A DNA stretch of 64,000 nt from an uncultured Bacteroidota bacterium (GCA_902598295.1 CACKBA010000001.1:55498-119497), one strand, 5' to 3'. Shown: positions 40,049 to 48,571, numbered from the stretch's first letter. The notes: generated by a model not told the origin, from the letters alone. Numbers and translations: made by a program.

Positions 40049-40464
40049 GCACATTTAACAAAGATGTTTTTATGGAAAACATCGCAAACAGACTGAACAT
40101 AGAAAAAGTAGAAAAAAGCGTAAAATATAAATTCTTTAGAAGCGACCTTGACTTTAGTCTGAACTTTTTGCTTACTCAAAAAAAAGAGAGACTAGGTGTG
40201 CATATAATATATCAGTTTACAACAGGCACTTCGTCCAACAAGATACCTTATTTTCTAAACAAGTTTGAGCAAATGCACCATCCAGTGTTGTTAATTTATG
40301 TAGAAGACAGGATTAGACACGGCGAAAGGGCTTCTCACGAAATGATAAATATGGTTATAACCAACAAATATGGTTGCTACATTGATTATGATAATGACGA
40401 ACAAAAAATAAGACAAGGAGAAGAGATATTGTTGGCAAAAATAGAATACCTGCTAAAAATTTAA
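40045..40464 (+). CDS. Small protein resembling a PD-(D/E)XK nuclease core with altered active site
   Basis: ATGA overlap with upstream gene; VHIIYQFTTGTSSNKIPYFLNKFE resembles the EvKyQ..GTaeeKipy.l motif of small nucleases. Confidence 0.35.
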   Translation: MSTFNKDVFMENIANRLNIEKVEKSVKYKFFRSDLDFSLNFLLTQKKERLGVHIIYQFTTGTSSNKIPYFLNKFEQMHHPVLLIYVEDRIRHGERASHEMINMVITNKYGCYIDYDNDEQKIRQGEEILLAKIEYLLKI

Positions 40465-40509
40465 ACCAAAATCAATTTCACAGGGAGATACAAATCAACA
40501 CTACGGTTT

Positions 40510-42159
40510 TTAAACCTTTTCTGTTGACTCAGTTGTGATGCCCAGATCACCGTAGGTCTTTAATTCAAAGTTATAGTTGTTATCATTAGAGTCTTTTTGC
40601 TGGTTTATGTTTTCAATAACACCAGCAGCCCAGGACGGGTGACTAGGCGCAATTAATCGAGCCTGTGACGGACTCGCACTGTTGCCCAACTGCTGTTGAT
40701 CATAAACATAACCATCCCAATACATTTTTAATTGGTAAATATCTAACAATTTACTACACTTCTTTTTTAATTCACACAAGACCACTTCCCCATCGCCATT
40801 AACCATATATAGGTCTAGGTTTCCAATTGATTTCAACGTAGCTAAATCTTTTAACTGTCCAAAAACCGGAAACTGTTCAGTGGCTGTTTTAGGCCCCGAC
40901 CCAGCACTGGCTTCATTAAGGGTTTTTAACTGCTGCATAACCTTCTTTTGCAACACGCTTTCGTTGACCCCACCACCAGTTCCACCGCCACCAGTTCCAC
41001 CGCCACCAGTTCCGCCACCACCAGAATTTGGATCATCATATTTTGGGATGAATTTTACAGGAAATATTGAAGCTATCTTCCTAAGAATCTCTTTGTAGGT
41101 TTTGTCATTTTCAACAAAACCTGTTTTGGTGGTGCTGGTCCTTGGTAAATCAGCCCTCTCTCCAACAATGTCTATTTCCCCCCAAAAAGAGTTAAAGGCG
41201 TTGTTTCTCTTTTTACCCCAAACCTCTTCAAACAAAGACGCGGCAAGCAGCCTTCCGTTTACTCTTATTTCACAACCCTGAGAAGACATGTTATGTTTAT
41301 AATACTTAAACCTTTTTTTACAATCAGCACCGTTGGGGTATTTATAAAAACTATAATCAACACTCAGTTTGCCAACATTAAAACTACCAGGGTTGTCTAA
41401 AGTATCATCCGGATTAGACGGCGTTACAAGTTCTGCGTCTTCGGGAAAAACCTTCTCTAATTTGAAGTTACTGGTCAAATTATTGGATATTGACGTAACT
41501 GTAATGTTAATGTTGTGCTCTTCTAGAAAAGGTCTATAAATCACAGACAACTCTTCTACAAGATCCTTTACTTTCTTGCCAAACTTTGTGCCTCTAGTGG
41601 AAATGCTTTTGAACAAGTCGTATTCACAACCAAAACGGATGTATGTGCCGCCTGGCGTGTTATAATCGCCCGGCCATTTTTCTTTTTTTGTTGATCCTTC
41701 AAAATTTTCATTAGCATTAAAAGTCATTTTCCAAGGCGCTTTTACAATATTAACCAAACCTTTATCATATTCTTCGCTGGTTCTACTATACACCACCCAA
41801 TCATCGTTGTTTTGGTTTGCGGTTGAAAGGGCGTTTTTTAAACCAAACCCATGTTCGTTCAAAAACGAATCTGTTTTGTGCTTCCTGTTCTTCATTCCAA
41901 GATTAAAAGCGTCAGTAAAATCCTTAATTCCAGAACCAGTGTCTTCAATTGTTGTTTCAACCTTATTGTCATTAAGCTTGTGGTTTACTGTAATCTGGAT
42001 GTCTTTTTTGTGGAGCTTTGGGTTAGCCAGAAAGTTTGAGATACTGTTGTCAACCAGTTCACAAAGTAGAGATGTAAAATTAAAGTGGTTTTTTCCAAAA
42101 GACCTCCACATCTCCTGTGACTCAGGCCTTACTTCTATGCTAAACTTTGATTCTGCCAT
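40510..42159 (-). CDS. MORC/MutL-like GHKL ATPase with C-terminal PD-(D/E)XK-like domain
   Basis: CELVDNSISN, EDTGSGI, NEHGFGLKNAL (Bergerat fold); GGGGT linker; LDLYMVNGDGEVVLCELKKK. Confidence 0.75.
   Translation of the reverse strand: MAESKFSIEVRPESQEMWRSFGKNHFNFTSLLCELVDNSISNFLANPKLHKKDIQITVNHKLNDNKVETTIEDTGSGIKDFTDAFNLGMKNRKHKTDSFLNEHGFGLKNALSTANQNNDDWVVYSRTSEEYDKGLVNIVKAPWKMTFNANENFEGSTKKEKWPGDYNTPGGTYIRFGCEYDLFKSISTRGTKFGKKVKDLVEELSVIYRPFLEEHNINITVTSISNNLTSNFKLEKVFPEDAELVTPSNPDDTLDNPGSFNVGKLSVDYSFYKYPNGADCKKRFKYYKHNMSSQGCEIRVNGRLLAASLFEEVWGKKRNNAFNSFWGEIDIVGERADLPRTSTTKTGFVENDKTYKEILRKIASIFPVKFIPKYDDPNSGGGGTGGGGTGGGGTGGGVNESVLQKKVMQQLKTLNEASAGSGPKTATEQFPVFGQLKDLATLKSIGNLDLYMVNGDGEVVLCELKKKCSKLLDIYQLKMYWDGYVYDQQQLGNSASPSQARLIAPSHPSWAAGVIENINQQKDSNDNNYNFELKTYGDLGITTESTEKV
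40968..41023. repeat. 15-bp in-frame minisatellite encoding (GGGGT)n
   Basis: Repeats of accgccaccagttcc on + strand. Confidence 0.9.
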
Positions 42160-42968
42160 TATTTATAAAGTTTATATTTTTTTGGTATCTCTCTCTTTCT
42201 GAGACGCCCCCGTATTAAATTTACATATTTCTTTTGAAGTTCTGCGGTAATAAAGTTTCTTTTTCCATCCACACAAACCTCACATTCAGACCCACTTCCC
42301 CCGAATAAAACCAAAACATTATCCCCAGGTTCCGTACAAGCATATATAAGTTTTTTAGAAACTGCTTTAGGAATTTGAGCAGCGTGAATGGTTTTTTCTT
42401 TACTGACATTCTTCACAAGATTATTTTCAAACCAACTATAAGGCATTCTTCCCTTAGACCCCTCTTTTATCAGCTTTAAAATTCTTTTGTCTTTTGGGTT
42501 TTTATAGGGCTCAGCAACATTATCCCTATAAAACTTGTTTTTTTTAGACTTTGTTATGTGCAGAATGCTTCTGTGAGCACGAGTAAACTTCCTTTTGCTC
42601 ATTCCAAAATTATAAGGATAAACCCAAACATACTCTTCAACCATATGAGCAGCCGAACCAGAAGCCTCAAGACACCTCACCCTTAAGTGGGCATTTGGTT
42701 GGGGATAGTTCATCATCATAATGTTTCCATCAGGCTTTAACACCCTTAAACACTCATCAGTTAGACTTATGTACCAATCTAAATAATCCTCAAACTTGGT
42801 TGTGTAGTTCCTCCCATCATAAACAATGTTTACGTTGTAGTCGGGGTCACCATAAACCATATCAACAGAATTGTCAGGCAACTTTTTCATCAGATCCATG
42901 ACGTCGCAATGGTGCACCTTGTTTATATATTTTTTAGGCAGTTCTTTTGTCACACCTAAATATCGCAA
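42159..42968 (-). CDS. Site-specific DNA methyltransferase, beta-class (N6-adenine/N4-cytosine)
   Basis: N-terminal motif IV VYGDPDYN and C-terminal motif I NVLVLFGGSGSE in beta order. Confidence 0.8.
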   Translation of the reverse strand: MRYLGVTKELPKKYINKVHHCDVMDLMKKLPDNSVDMVYGDPDYNVNIVYDGRNYTTKFEDYLDWYISLTDECLRVLKPDGNIMMMNYPQPNAHLRVRCLEASGSAAHMVEEYVWVYPYNFGMSKRKFTRAHRSILHITKSKKNKFYRDNVAEPYKNPKDKRILKLIKEGSKGRMPYSWFENNLVKNVSKEKTIHAAQIPKAVSKKLIYACTEPGDNVLVLFGGSGSECEVCVDGKRNFITAELQKKYVNLIRGRLRKREIPKKYKLYK

Positions 42969-43004
42969 TTTGATTTAATAAAAACTAATTACAAAAATTG
43001 GACT

Positions 43005-43208
43005 TTACCAACCTATTTTCTTGTCGACAACCTCAACCTCAAACCTAGGGTCCTTGATTTTTCTGTCAATTTTACACCATCCAGACCTTACGTAGATTTG
43101 AGTGGCGCATTCATGAAAAATGATGGAGTTGGTCATTCCAAATCCTACTGGCACCCCCAAGTCCTTAAACCTCACCTTAAACGTAACCTCTCCACTAAAC
43201 CTTGCCAT
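43005..43208 (-). CDS. Hypothetical 67-aa protein
   Basis: ORF upstream of the methyltransferase on the same strand. Confidence 0.5.
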   Translation of the reverse strand: MARFSGEVTFKVRFKDLGVPVGFGMTNSIIFHECATQIYVRSGWCKIDRKIKDPRFEVEVVDKKIGW

Positions 43209-43323
43209 GCCACCTCCCCCTCATCATTTCAGCATAAAGCCGAAGACTTTCTTTGTCAATTGACATTGCTCTTTTTTTTGTGTTTTTCACAAAACGTATT
43301 TGAATTTTTTTATGTTTCTTCAT
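43195..43323 (-). CDS. 42-aa basic peptide candidate
   Basis: MKKHKKIQIRFVKNTKKRAMSIDKESLRLYAEMMRGRWHGKV*; overlaps the start of the 67-aa ORF. Confidence 0.4.
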   Translation of the reverse strand: MKKHKKIQIRFVKNTKKRAMSIDKESLRLYAEMMRGRWHGKV

Positions 43324-43449
43324 TTTATTACAATTTAAATTAAACTGCAACAAGAGAATTTAGGATTTCTCGTTATTTTGGGAGCCCCGCATTCTAAACC
43401 ACCGTGCAACGAGCTGTCGGTTGGTACGCATTTGCGTTCTTGATGCACT

Positions 43450-43457
43450 GCAAATAT
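43450..43457 (-). promoter_or_regulatory. -7 element TATATTTG on minus strand
   Basis: CAAATATA on +; reads toward the 42-aa/67-aa/methyltransferase/GHKL operon. Confidence 0.45.
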
Positions 43458-43551
43458 AGTTTAAAAACAATTAAGGATGTAATAGCAAGCGGTTTCCTGA
43501 ACAGACCGAATAAATATGCTGTAAATTAACTAATTTTATTACATCAAAAAT

Positions 43552-44688
43552 ATAAAGTTCATAGATTTATTCGCTGGCATTGGAGGGTTTCACCAAGCCT
43601 TAAGCAACCTCGGGGGGTATGAATGTGTTTTTGCGTCCGAGATTGATAAAAACGCTGCGGCAGTATACGAAAACAACCACAAACTCAAACCAGCAGGAGA
43701 CATTACAAAAATTGACGCCAAAGACATTCCAAAACATGAACTTTTATGCGCAGGGTTTCCTTGTCAACCATTTTCAATTGGTGGACACAAAAAAGGCTTC
43801 GAAGATACGAGAGGAACCTTGTTTTTTGATATTGCAAGAATAGCAGACCATCACAAAACGCCTTATTTGATTTTAGAAAACGTTCCAAATATTGTTTCTC
43901 ACGACAACGGAAACACCTACAAAACAATTTTAAGAACACTCAAAAAACTAGGATATTCTATTGACGAAAAACCTTTAATCATTAGCCCTCACAACCTTGG
44001 AATTCCCGTCTACAGACCACGCACTTTTTTCTTGTGCGTAAGAGGAGGGGGGTCACCAGTCAAAATAGATGTTCCAAAAGTTAACTTCAAGCCTGACGAG
44101 ATCAGTTCGTACTTCAGGTTTAAAAAAACCAAAGACAAGAGTTTGTACATGAGCGAATATGAATTGAAGGTTTTGAAAATGTGGGACGAGTTCTATAAAC
44201 TTATTGACATAAAAACAGTAGGCTTTCCAATATGGTATAATTCTTTTTTTGAAGACGAAATAGACGAGGACCACCAACCTTGGAAAAAAACCGCTATGAG
44301 AAAAAGCAGAGAGCTTTATCTAAGGAACAAAAAAAAGATTGACATCTGGCGAAAATCATATGAAAACTTAGAATGGGTTGTCCCAACTCATAAAAAATTT
44401 GAGTGGCAATGTGGCGCAGATTGTAAGGGGGTTTTTGACGGCTTGATACAGTTCAGACCGTCAGGAATAAGGGTAAAACGCCTCAATTATTTTAGTACGC
44501 TAGTGGCAATGAATCATCCTCAAATAGTTGGACCAATCGGAAGGAGATTAAGTTCAGACGAAACAAAGCTTTTACAGTCGTTTCCAAAATCATTTAAGCC
44601 TCACGAAAAAAGACCAATAGCACTTAAGCAGTTTGGAAACGCAGTAAACGTTAAGGTTGTCGAATATCTGGTAAAAAAAATGATGTGA
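43552..44688 (+). CDS. DNA (cytosine-5)-methyltransferase; start codon non-canonical or lost
   Basis: (ATA)KFIDLFAGIGGF, GFPCQPFS, ENVPN, RPRTFF, RRLSSDETKLLQSFP, KQFGNAVNVKVVEYL; open from stop at 43531. Confidence 0.88.
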   Translation: MKFIDLFAGIGGFHQALSNLGGYECVFASEIDKNAAAVYENNHKLKPAGDITKIDAKDIPKHELLCAGFPCQPFSIGGHKKGFEDTRGTLFFDIARIADHHKTPYLILENVPNIVSHDNGNTYKTILRTLKKLGYSIDEKPLIISPHNLGIPVYRPRTFFLCVRGGGSPVKIDVPKVNFKPDEISSYFRFKKTKDKSLYMSEYELKVLKMWDEFYKLIDIKTVGFPIWYNSFFEDEIDEDHQPWKKTAMRKSRELYLRNKKKIDIWRKSYENLEWVVPTHKKFEWQCGADCKGVFDGLIQFRPSGIRVKRLNYFSTLVAMNHPQIVGPIGRRLSSDETKLLQSFPKSFKPHEKRPIALKQFGNAVNVKVVEYLVKKMM

Positions 44689-45917
44689 GCAATAGAAAAA
44701 AAACAAACGAACCCCGAACCCCAGACCTCACAAAATCACAAAAACAATTCTTCGAATTTTTTAGCAAACTCGGGGAAGTAAAAAAAAAGAGACCAGGAAT
44801 ATTGTTCAAAACACAAAACGCAGAGCACTTAATTTTATTTAAAAACGTTACCTATTTAGGGCACCCACACCCCTTTTTCAAAAAAAGAATTCAAATCCCA
44901 GGAACCTGGAAAGTGCACATGTCTAGCCCAAAAACCATTATCCTAGGCGTCTATACTCAAACGAAACAAAAAGAAGACGAGTTAATTGTGGTTTACGCAA
45001 ACGCAGATTTTGTAAACAAGAAAGCAAATAACTCTTCTGCACATATTTACACTAGCGACTTGAAAAAAGCAGATTCAGAAGGGTACTTCAGTAAGGTCGA
45101 TAAAAAAAACAACTTTGTCCAGGTTTTCAAAAAAAACGAATTTGTCAAATTCATTAAAAACCTATCAAAAGACACAAATAAAACACTTACTCTAAACGAC
45201 CAAAAAGAATGGTACCAAAACTTTTCAGACAAGTTTTATCAAAAAAACATAAAAACAAACCCTAAAAAGGTGTGTATGGATTACGCAAAAACCATCTTAA
45301 ACAAGAACTGGAACGGAAAAACAGCATACAATGAAATGGTCAAAGCAAATTACCGAAACATGCTACAAGCAGAGTGGCCGGGTTTTTACAATGAGTTTCT
45401 TTTTGAAAAATTCATAAAAAGAGAAAGTCATGACAAGACCGTTAGCGTGCACAGCAAAGATACAGAATTAGATCTCGACCTTACTTTTTTAAAAAACACG
45501 GAAAAAGTTTTTCTTGGGGATTTGAAAACTCACACAACAGCAACGGGGGCAATAATAACCAATGACCAAAATGTTATTGACAAGGCAGTTAAAAAATATG
45601 GAAAGGTTTGGTTTTTTGTGGTTGAGCACGATACAGAAAAAGACATAGACCATGAGCTTATAGTCAGAGACCATTGGAATAAACTAAAAAAAGAGAAAGG
45701 AGTAGGAAACCCCACTGCCAACTACGCCAACAGAATGAAAAATAACGTAACAATAAAAAACGTATTAATTCTTGAGATTACCACTGACAACCACCGGTAT
45801 TTATCAGACTTTCAAAGAGGCATGTTAAACAGCAACGGCACACCAAGAGCGCCGAAATATAAAATCAACAAAAAAGACATTGAACACTTCGTTTACTATA
45901 GATTAAAGGGTGATTAA
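44685..45917 (+). CDS. Putative type II restriction endonuclease (PD-(D/E)XK-like)
   Basis: GTGA overlap with C5-MTase; NEFLFEKFI...ELDLDLTFLKNTEKVFLGDLKTH. Confidence 0.65.
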   Translation: MSNRKKTNEPRTPDLTKSQKQFFEFFSKLGEVKKKRPGILFKTQNAEHLILFKNVTYLGHPHPFFKKRIQIPGTWKVHMSSPKTIILGVYTQTKQKEDELIVVYANADFVNKKANNSSAHIYTSDLKKADSEGYFSKVDKKNNFVQVFKKNEFVKFIKNLSKDTNKTLTLNDQKEWYQNFSDKFYQKNIKTNPKKVCMDYAKTILNKNWNGKTAYNEMVKANYRNMLQAEWPGFYNEFLFEKFIKRESHDKTVSVHSKDTELDLDLTFLKNTEKVFLGDLKTHTTATGAIITNDQNVIDKAVKKYGKVWFFVVEHDTEKDIDHELIVRDHWNKLKKEKGVGNPTANYANRMKNNVTIKNVLILEITTDNHRYLSDFQRGMLNSNGTPRAPKYKINKKDIEHFVYYRLKGD

Positions 45918-46008
45918 TCAAAGAGAATCACCCAGAATCCTTCTATAGTATATCATCGATATTTTTAAAAACCTGATCAAACATGTTTATTAAAATTAAA
46001 TTTTTTTT

Positions 46009-46029
46009 AGAAGAAACGTAATTTCTTCT
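46009..46029. terminator. Stem-loop between convergent genes, possible terminator
   Basis: AGAAGAAA-CGTAA-TTTCTTCT. Confidence 0.35.
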
Positions 46030-46090
46030 TGAATTAAACTCCATCAAGAACAATCACCATTTAAAAAAATATAATTCTTTAACACCGCCA

Positions 46091-46402
46091 CTATTCAATT
46101 ACCTTCAAATCTATTAAGCCACCTAATTTAATTTCCCTGACCTCACCTGTTATAGCATTGATGCAATAAACCCTATTTCTACCATCATCAGTAGGATTTT
46201 GAATAGACCAAACATGGCTTTCGGGAATTGAGTATTGAGATGAATTATATGTTTTTTCACTAGTAAAACCAGTGATAATTGAGATAAAACCTATAACAGC
46301 AAAAAGGCCAATTGTTATTTCTTTGATATTTTTCATTGTATTATTATTTAAGTTATTAATACAATTTACACATATCCAAACTCTATTTAACTCCAGAATC
46401 AA
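46091..46402 (-). CDS. Hypothetical protein (likely start at internal Met, ~46336)
   Basis: MKNIKEITIGLFAVIGFISIITGF TM start. Confidence 0.5.
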   Translation of the reverse strand: MILELNRVWICVNCINNLNNNTMKNIKEITIGLFAVIGFISIITGFTSEKTYNSSQYSIPESHVWSIQNPTDDGRNRVYCINAITGEVREIKLGGLIDLKVIE

Positions 46403-46724
46403 AGTTTTTTACCAGAGACTCCAGAGCGTCTTTTAAATCGCTAGAGGAAATGATTTCTTTTGAGGTGTATATTAAAAAAAACGAAACCCCTTTTTTAATC
46501 GTGTTTGTCCTAATATAGAGCTGAAGTTGCTCTCTTAACCTCCTTTTAATAAGGTTTCTGCTTACAGCAAGTGGAAAGTTTTTCTTTGGTACAGCTAGCC
46601 CATAACACGATTTGTTATCATTAAAGTTGTAGAATTTTATTGAAATGTTACTCCCTCTTAATAAAGTGCCTTTTTCAAATATTTTCTCAATTTTCTTTTT
46701 GTCTTTAATCGGCTTTAATTTCAT
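46383..46724 (-). CDS. rnpA: Ribonuclease P protein component
   Basis: AVPKKNFPLAVSRNLIKRRLREQLQ. Confidence 0.93.
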   Translation of the reverse strand: MKLKPIKDKKKIEKIFEKGTLLRGSNISIKFYNFNDNKSCYGLAVPKKNFPLAVSRNLIKRRLREQLQLYIRTNTIKKGVSFFLIYTSKEIISSSDLKDALESLVKNFDSGVK

Positions 46725-48571
46725 TCAAAAGAAATTGAATTATCAGCGCTGTTCACGTCGGCCAGTCTTTTTGATGGATCAATTTCAATCTTCGTTATCC
46801 CTTTGTTTCCATCAACCACAAAAGAATACTCTGGCGTTACCCAATTCCATGATTCAAGAAGCTTAATTTCAGACAACGAGTTTTTATAAACAGGGTGTTC
46901 AAGTTTTTGGTCTATTATTGCTTTTGAGCTAGAGTCATCCAGGTATAAAAGATCGTTTGGAATGTAATACATTTTAGAACTTCCATCTTCAAATGTAACC
47001 ACAACATCAAGCGGCATTGGAATGCGTCCTTTTCTTTTGATTTTTACAGCCCTGTTTGGTATAACATCTGAAATATCCAAAGTGTAATCAATCTTGTTTG
47101 CAGTTCTTGTCCAGTCGTTTAAATACCACTCCAGTTCGACATTAGAAACTTTTTCAGCCACACGTTTAAAATCATTTGGCGTGGGGTGTTTGAATTTAAA
47201 GTCTTCATAATACCTTTTTATTGTCTTTTTAAGACTTTCCTCTCCAATTATATATCCCAGTTGAGCCATGAAAACAGAACCTTTGCTGTATGCGCTAGCA
47301 CCGTATGCAAAATTAAAATCATACCTGTCTGAGTGAACGGTTTGAGGTTGTTCAACACCAGAATTGGCAAGTGCATAATACCTTTCATAGCTGCTCTCGT
47401 TTGGAAACTTCGGACTAACCCCATTTACATAGTTTATAGAATGTGACGTTGCATATTCCGTAAAACCTTCATCCATCCAAGGGTGTTTTGCCTCATTTGT
47501 TGCCAATACATGCTGGTGCCAAGCGTGAGACATTTCGTGCGCAGTAACCCCAAGCAAACTAGAGTATGGTCTTTCGCCAGTTATCATTGTACACATTGCA
47601 TACTCCATTCCCCCATCACCCCCTTGAATAATTGAATATTGTTTCCAAGGGTAAGGACCAATGTTTTGCTCAAAATATTCCAATAGTTTTAACGAGTCTC
47701 CTTGCAGTTTTTTCCAATCATCCACATTAACCGTCGGCTTGTAAAAAAAGTGTAAATCAACCCCAGTCTCTGATGTGACAATATCGTGTGTGTATTCAGG
47801 ATCTGCCGCCCATGCAAAATCATGGACGTTTGGAGCATAAAATTTCCAAGTGAGAGTTTCTTTGTTTTTTGACTTGGTCTTTTTTGCATAACCATGCCCA
47901 ATTTCATCAGCATTCATTAAATAACCTGTTCCCCCAACCACATAGTTTTTATCGATAGTGATGTCAACCGTATAGTTTCCCCAAACACCATGAAACTCAC
48001 GAGCGATATAAGGGTTTGGGTGCCAGCCTTCAGAATCATATTCACACAACTTTGGAAACCACTGAGTCATGGTAAGATGCACCCCCTCTTTACTCATTTT
48101 TCCAGAACGCCTAATTTGCTTTGGAACCTGCCCTTCAAACTTCATATCTAAAGTAGTTTTTTCACCTGGCAGAAGAGGTTTGTCAAGTTTTGCCAAAAGA
48201 ATGGTTTCTCTTTGACTAATGTCAAGTGTTCTTCCATTTTGTTTTAAAGAAAGAACATTCAATTCTCCAAAGTCTTTTTCTTCAAGTTCAAAAATTCTAC
48301 TTCCAACACGCCTATCGGGATCTCTAATTGTACGAGACCTTACATCCATTTGGCTTCCAGGCCTAAAAGCATTAAAAAACAAATGATAATAGACCTTTGT
48401 AATTGTATCTGGTGAATTGTTGGTGTATACAAGCTCCTGTTCGCCATTAAAAGAGAAATCAGAAACATCCATCTCAAAGTCCATGTAGTATTCAGCATGT
48501 TGTTGCCAGTACTGACCCTGACCCTTGAGTATAGGAATAAACAACAAAAGAAGTATCAAAAATTGTTTCAA
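46721..48571 (-). CDS. M1 family metallopeptidase
   Basis: TAHEMSHAWHQH...WMDEGFTEY. Confidence 0.93.
   Translation of the reverse strand: MKQFLILLLLFIPILKGQGQYWQQHAEYYMDFEMDVSDFSFNGEQELVYTNNSPDTITKVYYHLFFNAFRPGSQMDVRSRTIRDPDRRVGSRIFELEEKDFGELNVLSLKQNGRTLDISQRETILLAKLDKPLLPGEKTTLDMKFEGQVPKQIRRSGKMSKEGVHLTMTQWFPKLCEYDSEGWHPNPYIAREFHGVWGNYTVDITIDKNYVVGGTGYLMNADEIGHGYAKKTKSKNKETLTWKFYAPNVHDFAWAADPEYTHDIVTSETGVDLHFFYKPTVNVDDWKKLQGDSLKLLEYFEQNIGPYPWKQYSIIQGGDGGMEYAMCTMITGERPYSSLLGVTAHEMSHAWHQHVLATNEAKHPWMDEGFTEYATSHSINYVNGVSPKFPNESSYERYYALANSGVEQPQTVHSDRYDFNFAYGASAYSKGSVFMAQLGYIIGEESLKKTIKRYYEDFKFKHPTPNDFKRVAEKVSNVELEWYLNDWTRTANKIDYTLDISDVIPNRAVKIKRKGRIPMPLDVVVTFEDGSSKMYYIPNDLLYLDDSSSKAIIDQKLEHPVYKNSLSEIKLLESWNWVTPEYSFVVDGNKGITKIEIDPSKRLADVNSADNSISFE

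Noticed and set aside
43400-43450. Integron attC-like inverted repeats
   Set aside because: Core sites do not match RYYYAAC/GTTRRRY and no integrase or cassette array is present
43819-44688. TTG-initiated short C5-MTase from the ORF track as the real gene
   Set aside because: It would lack motifs I and IV, which are present in frame immediately upstream
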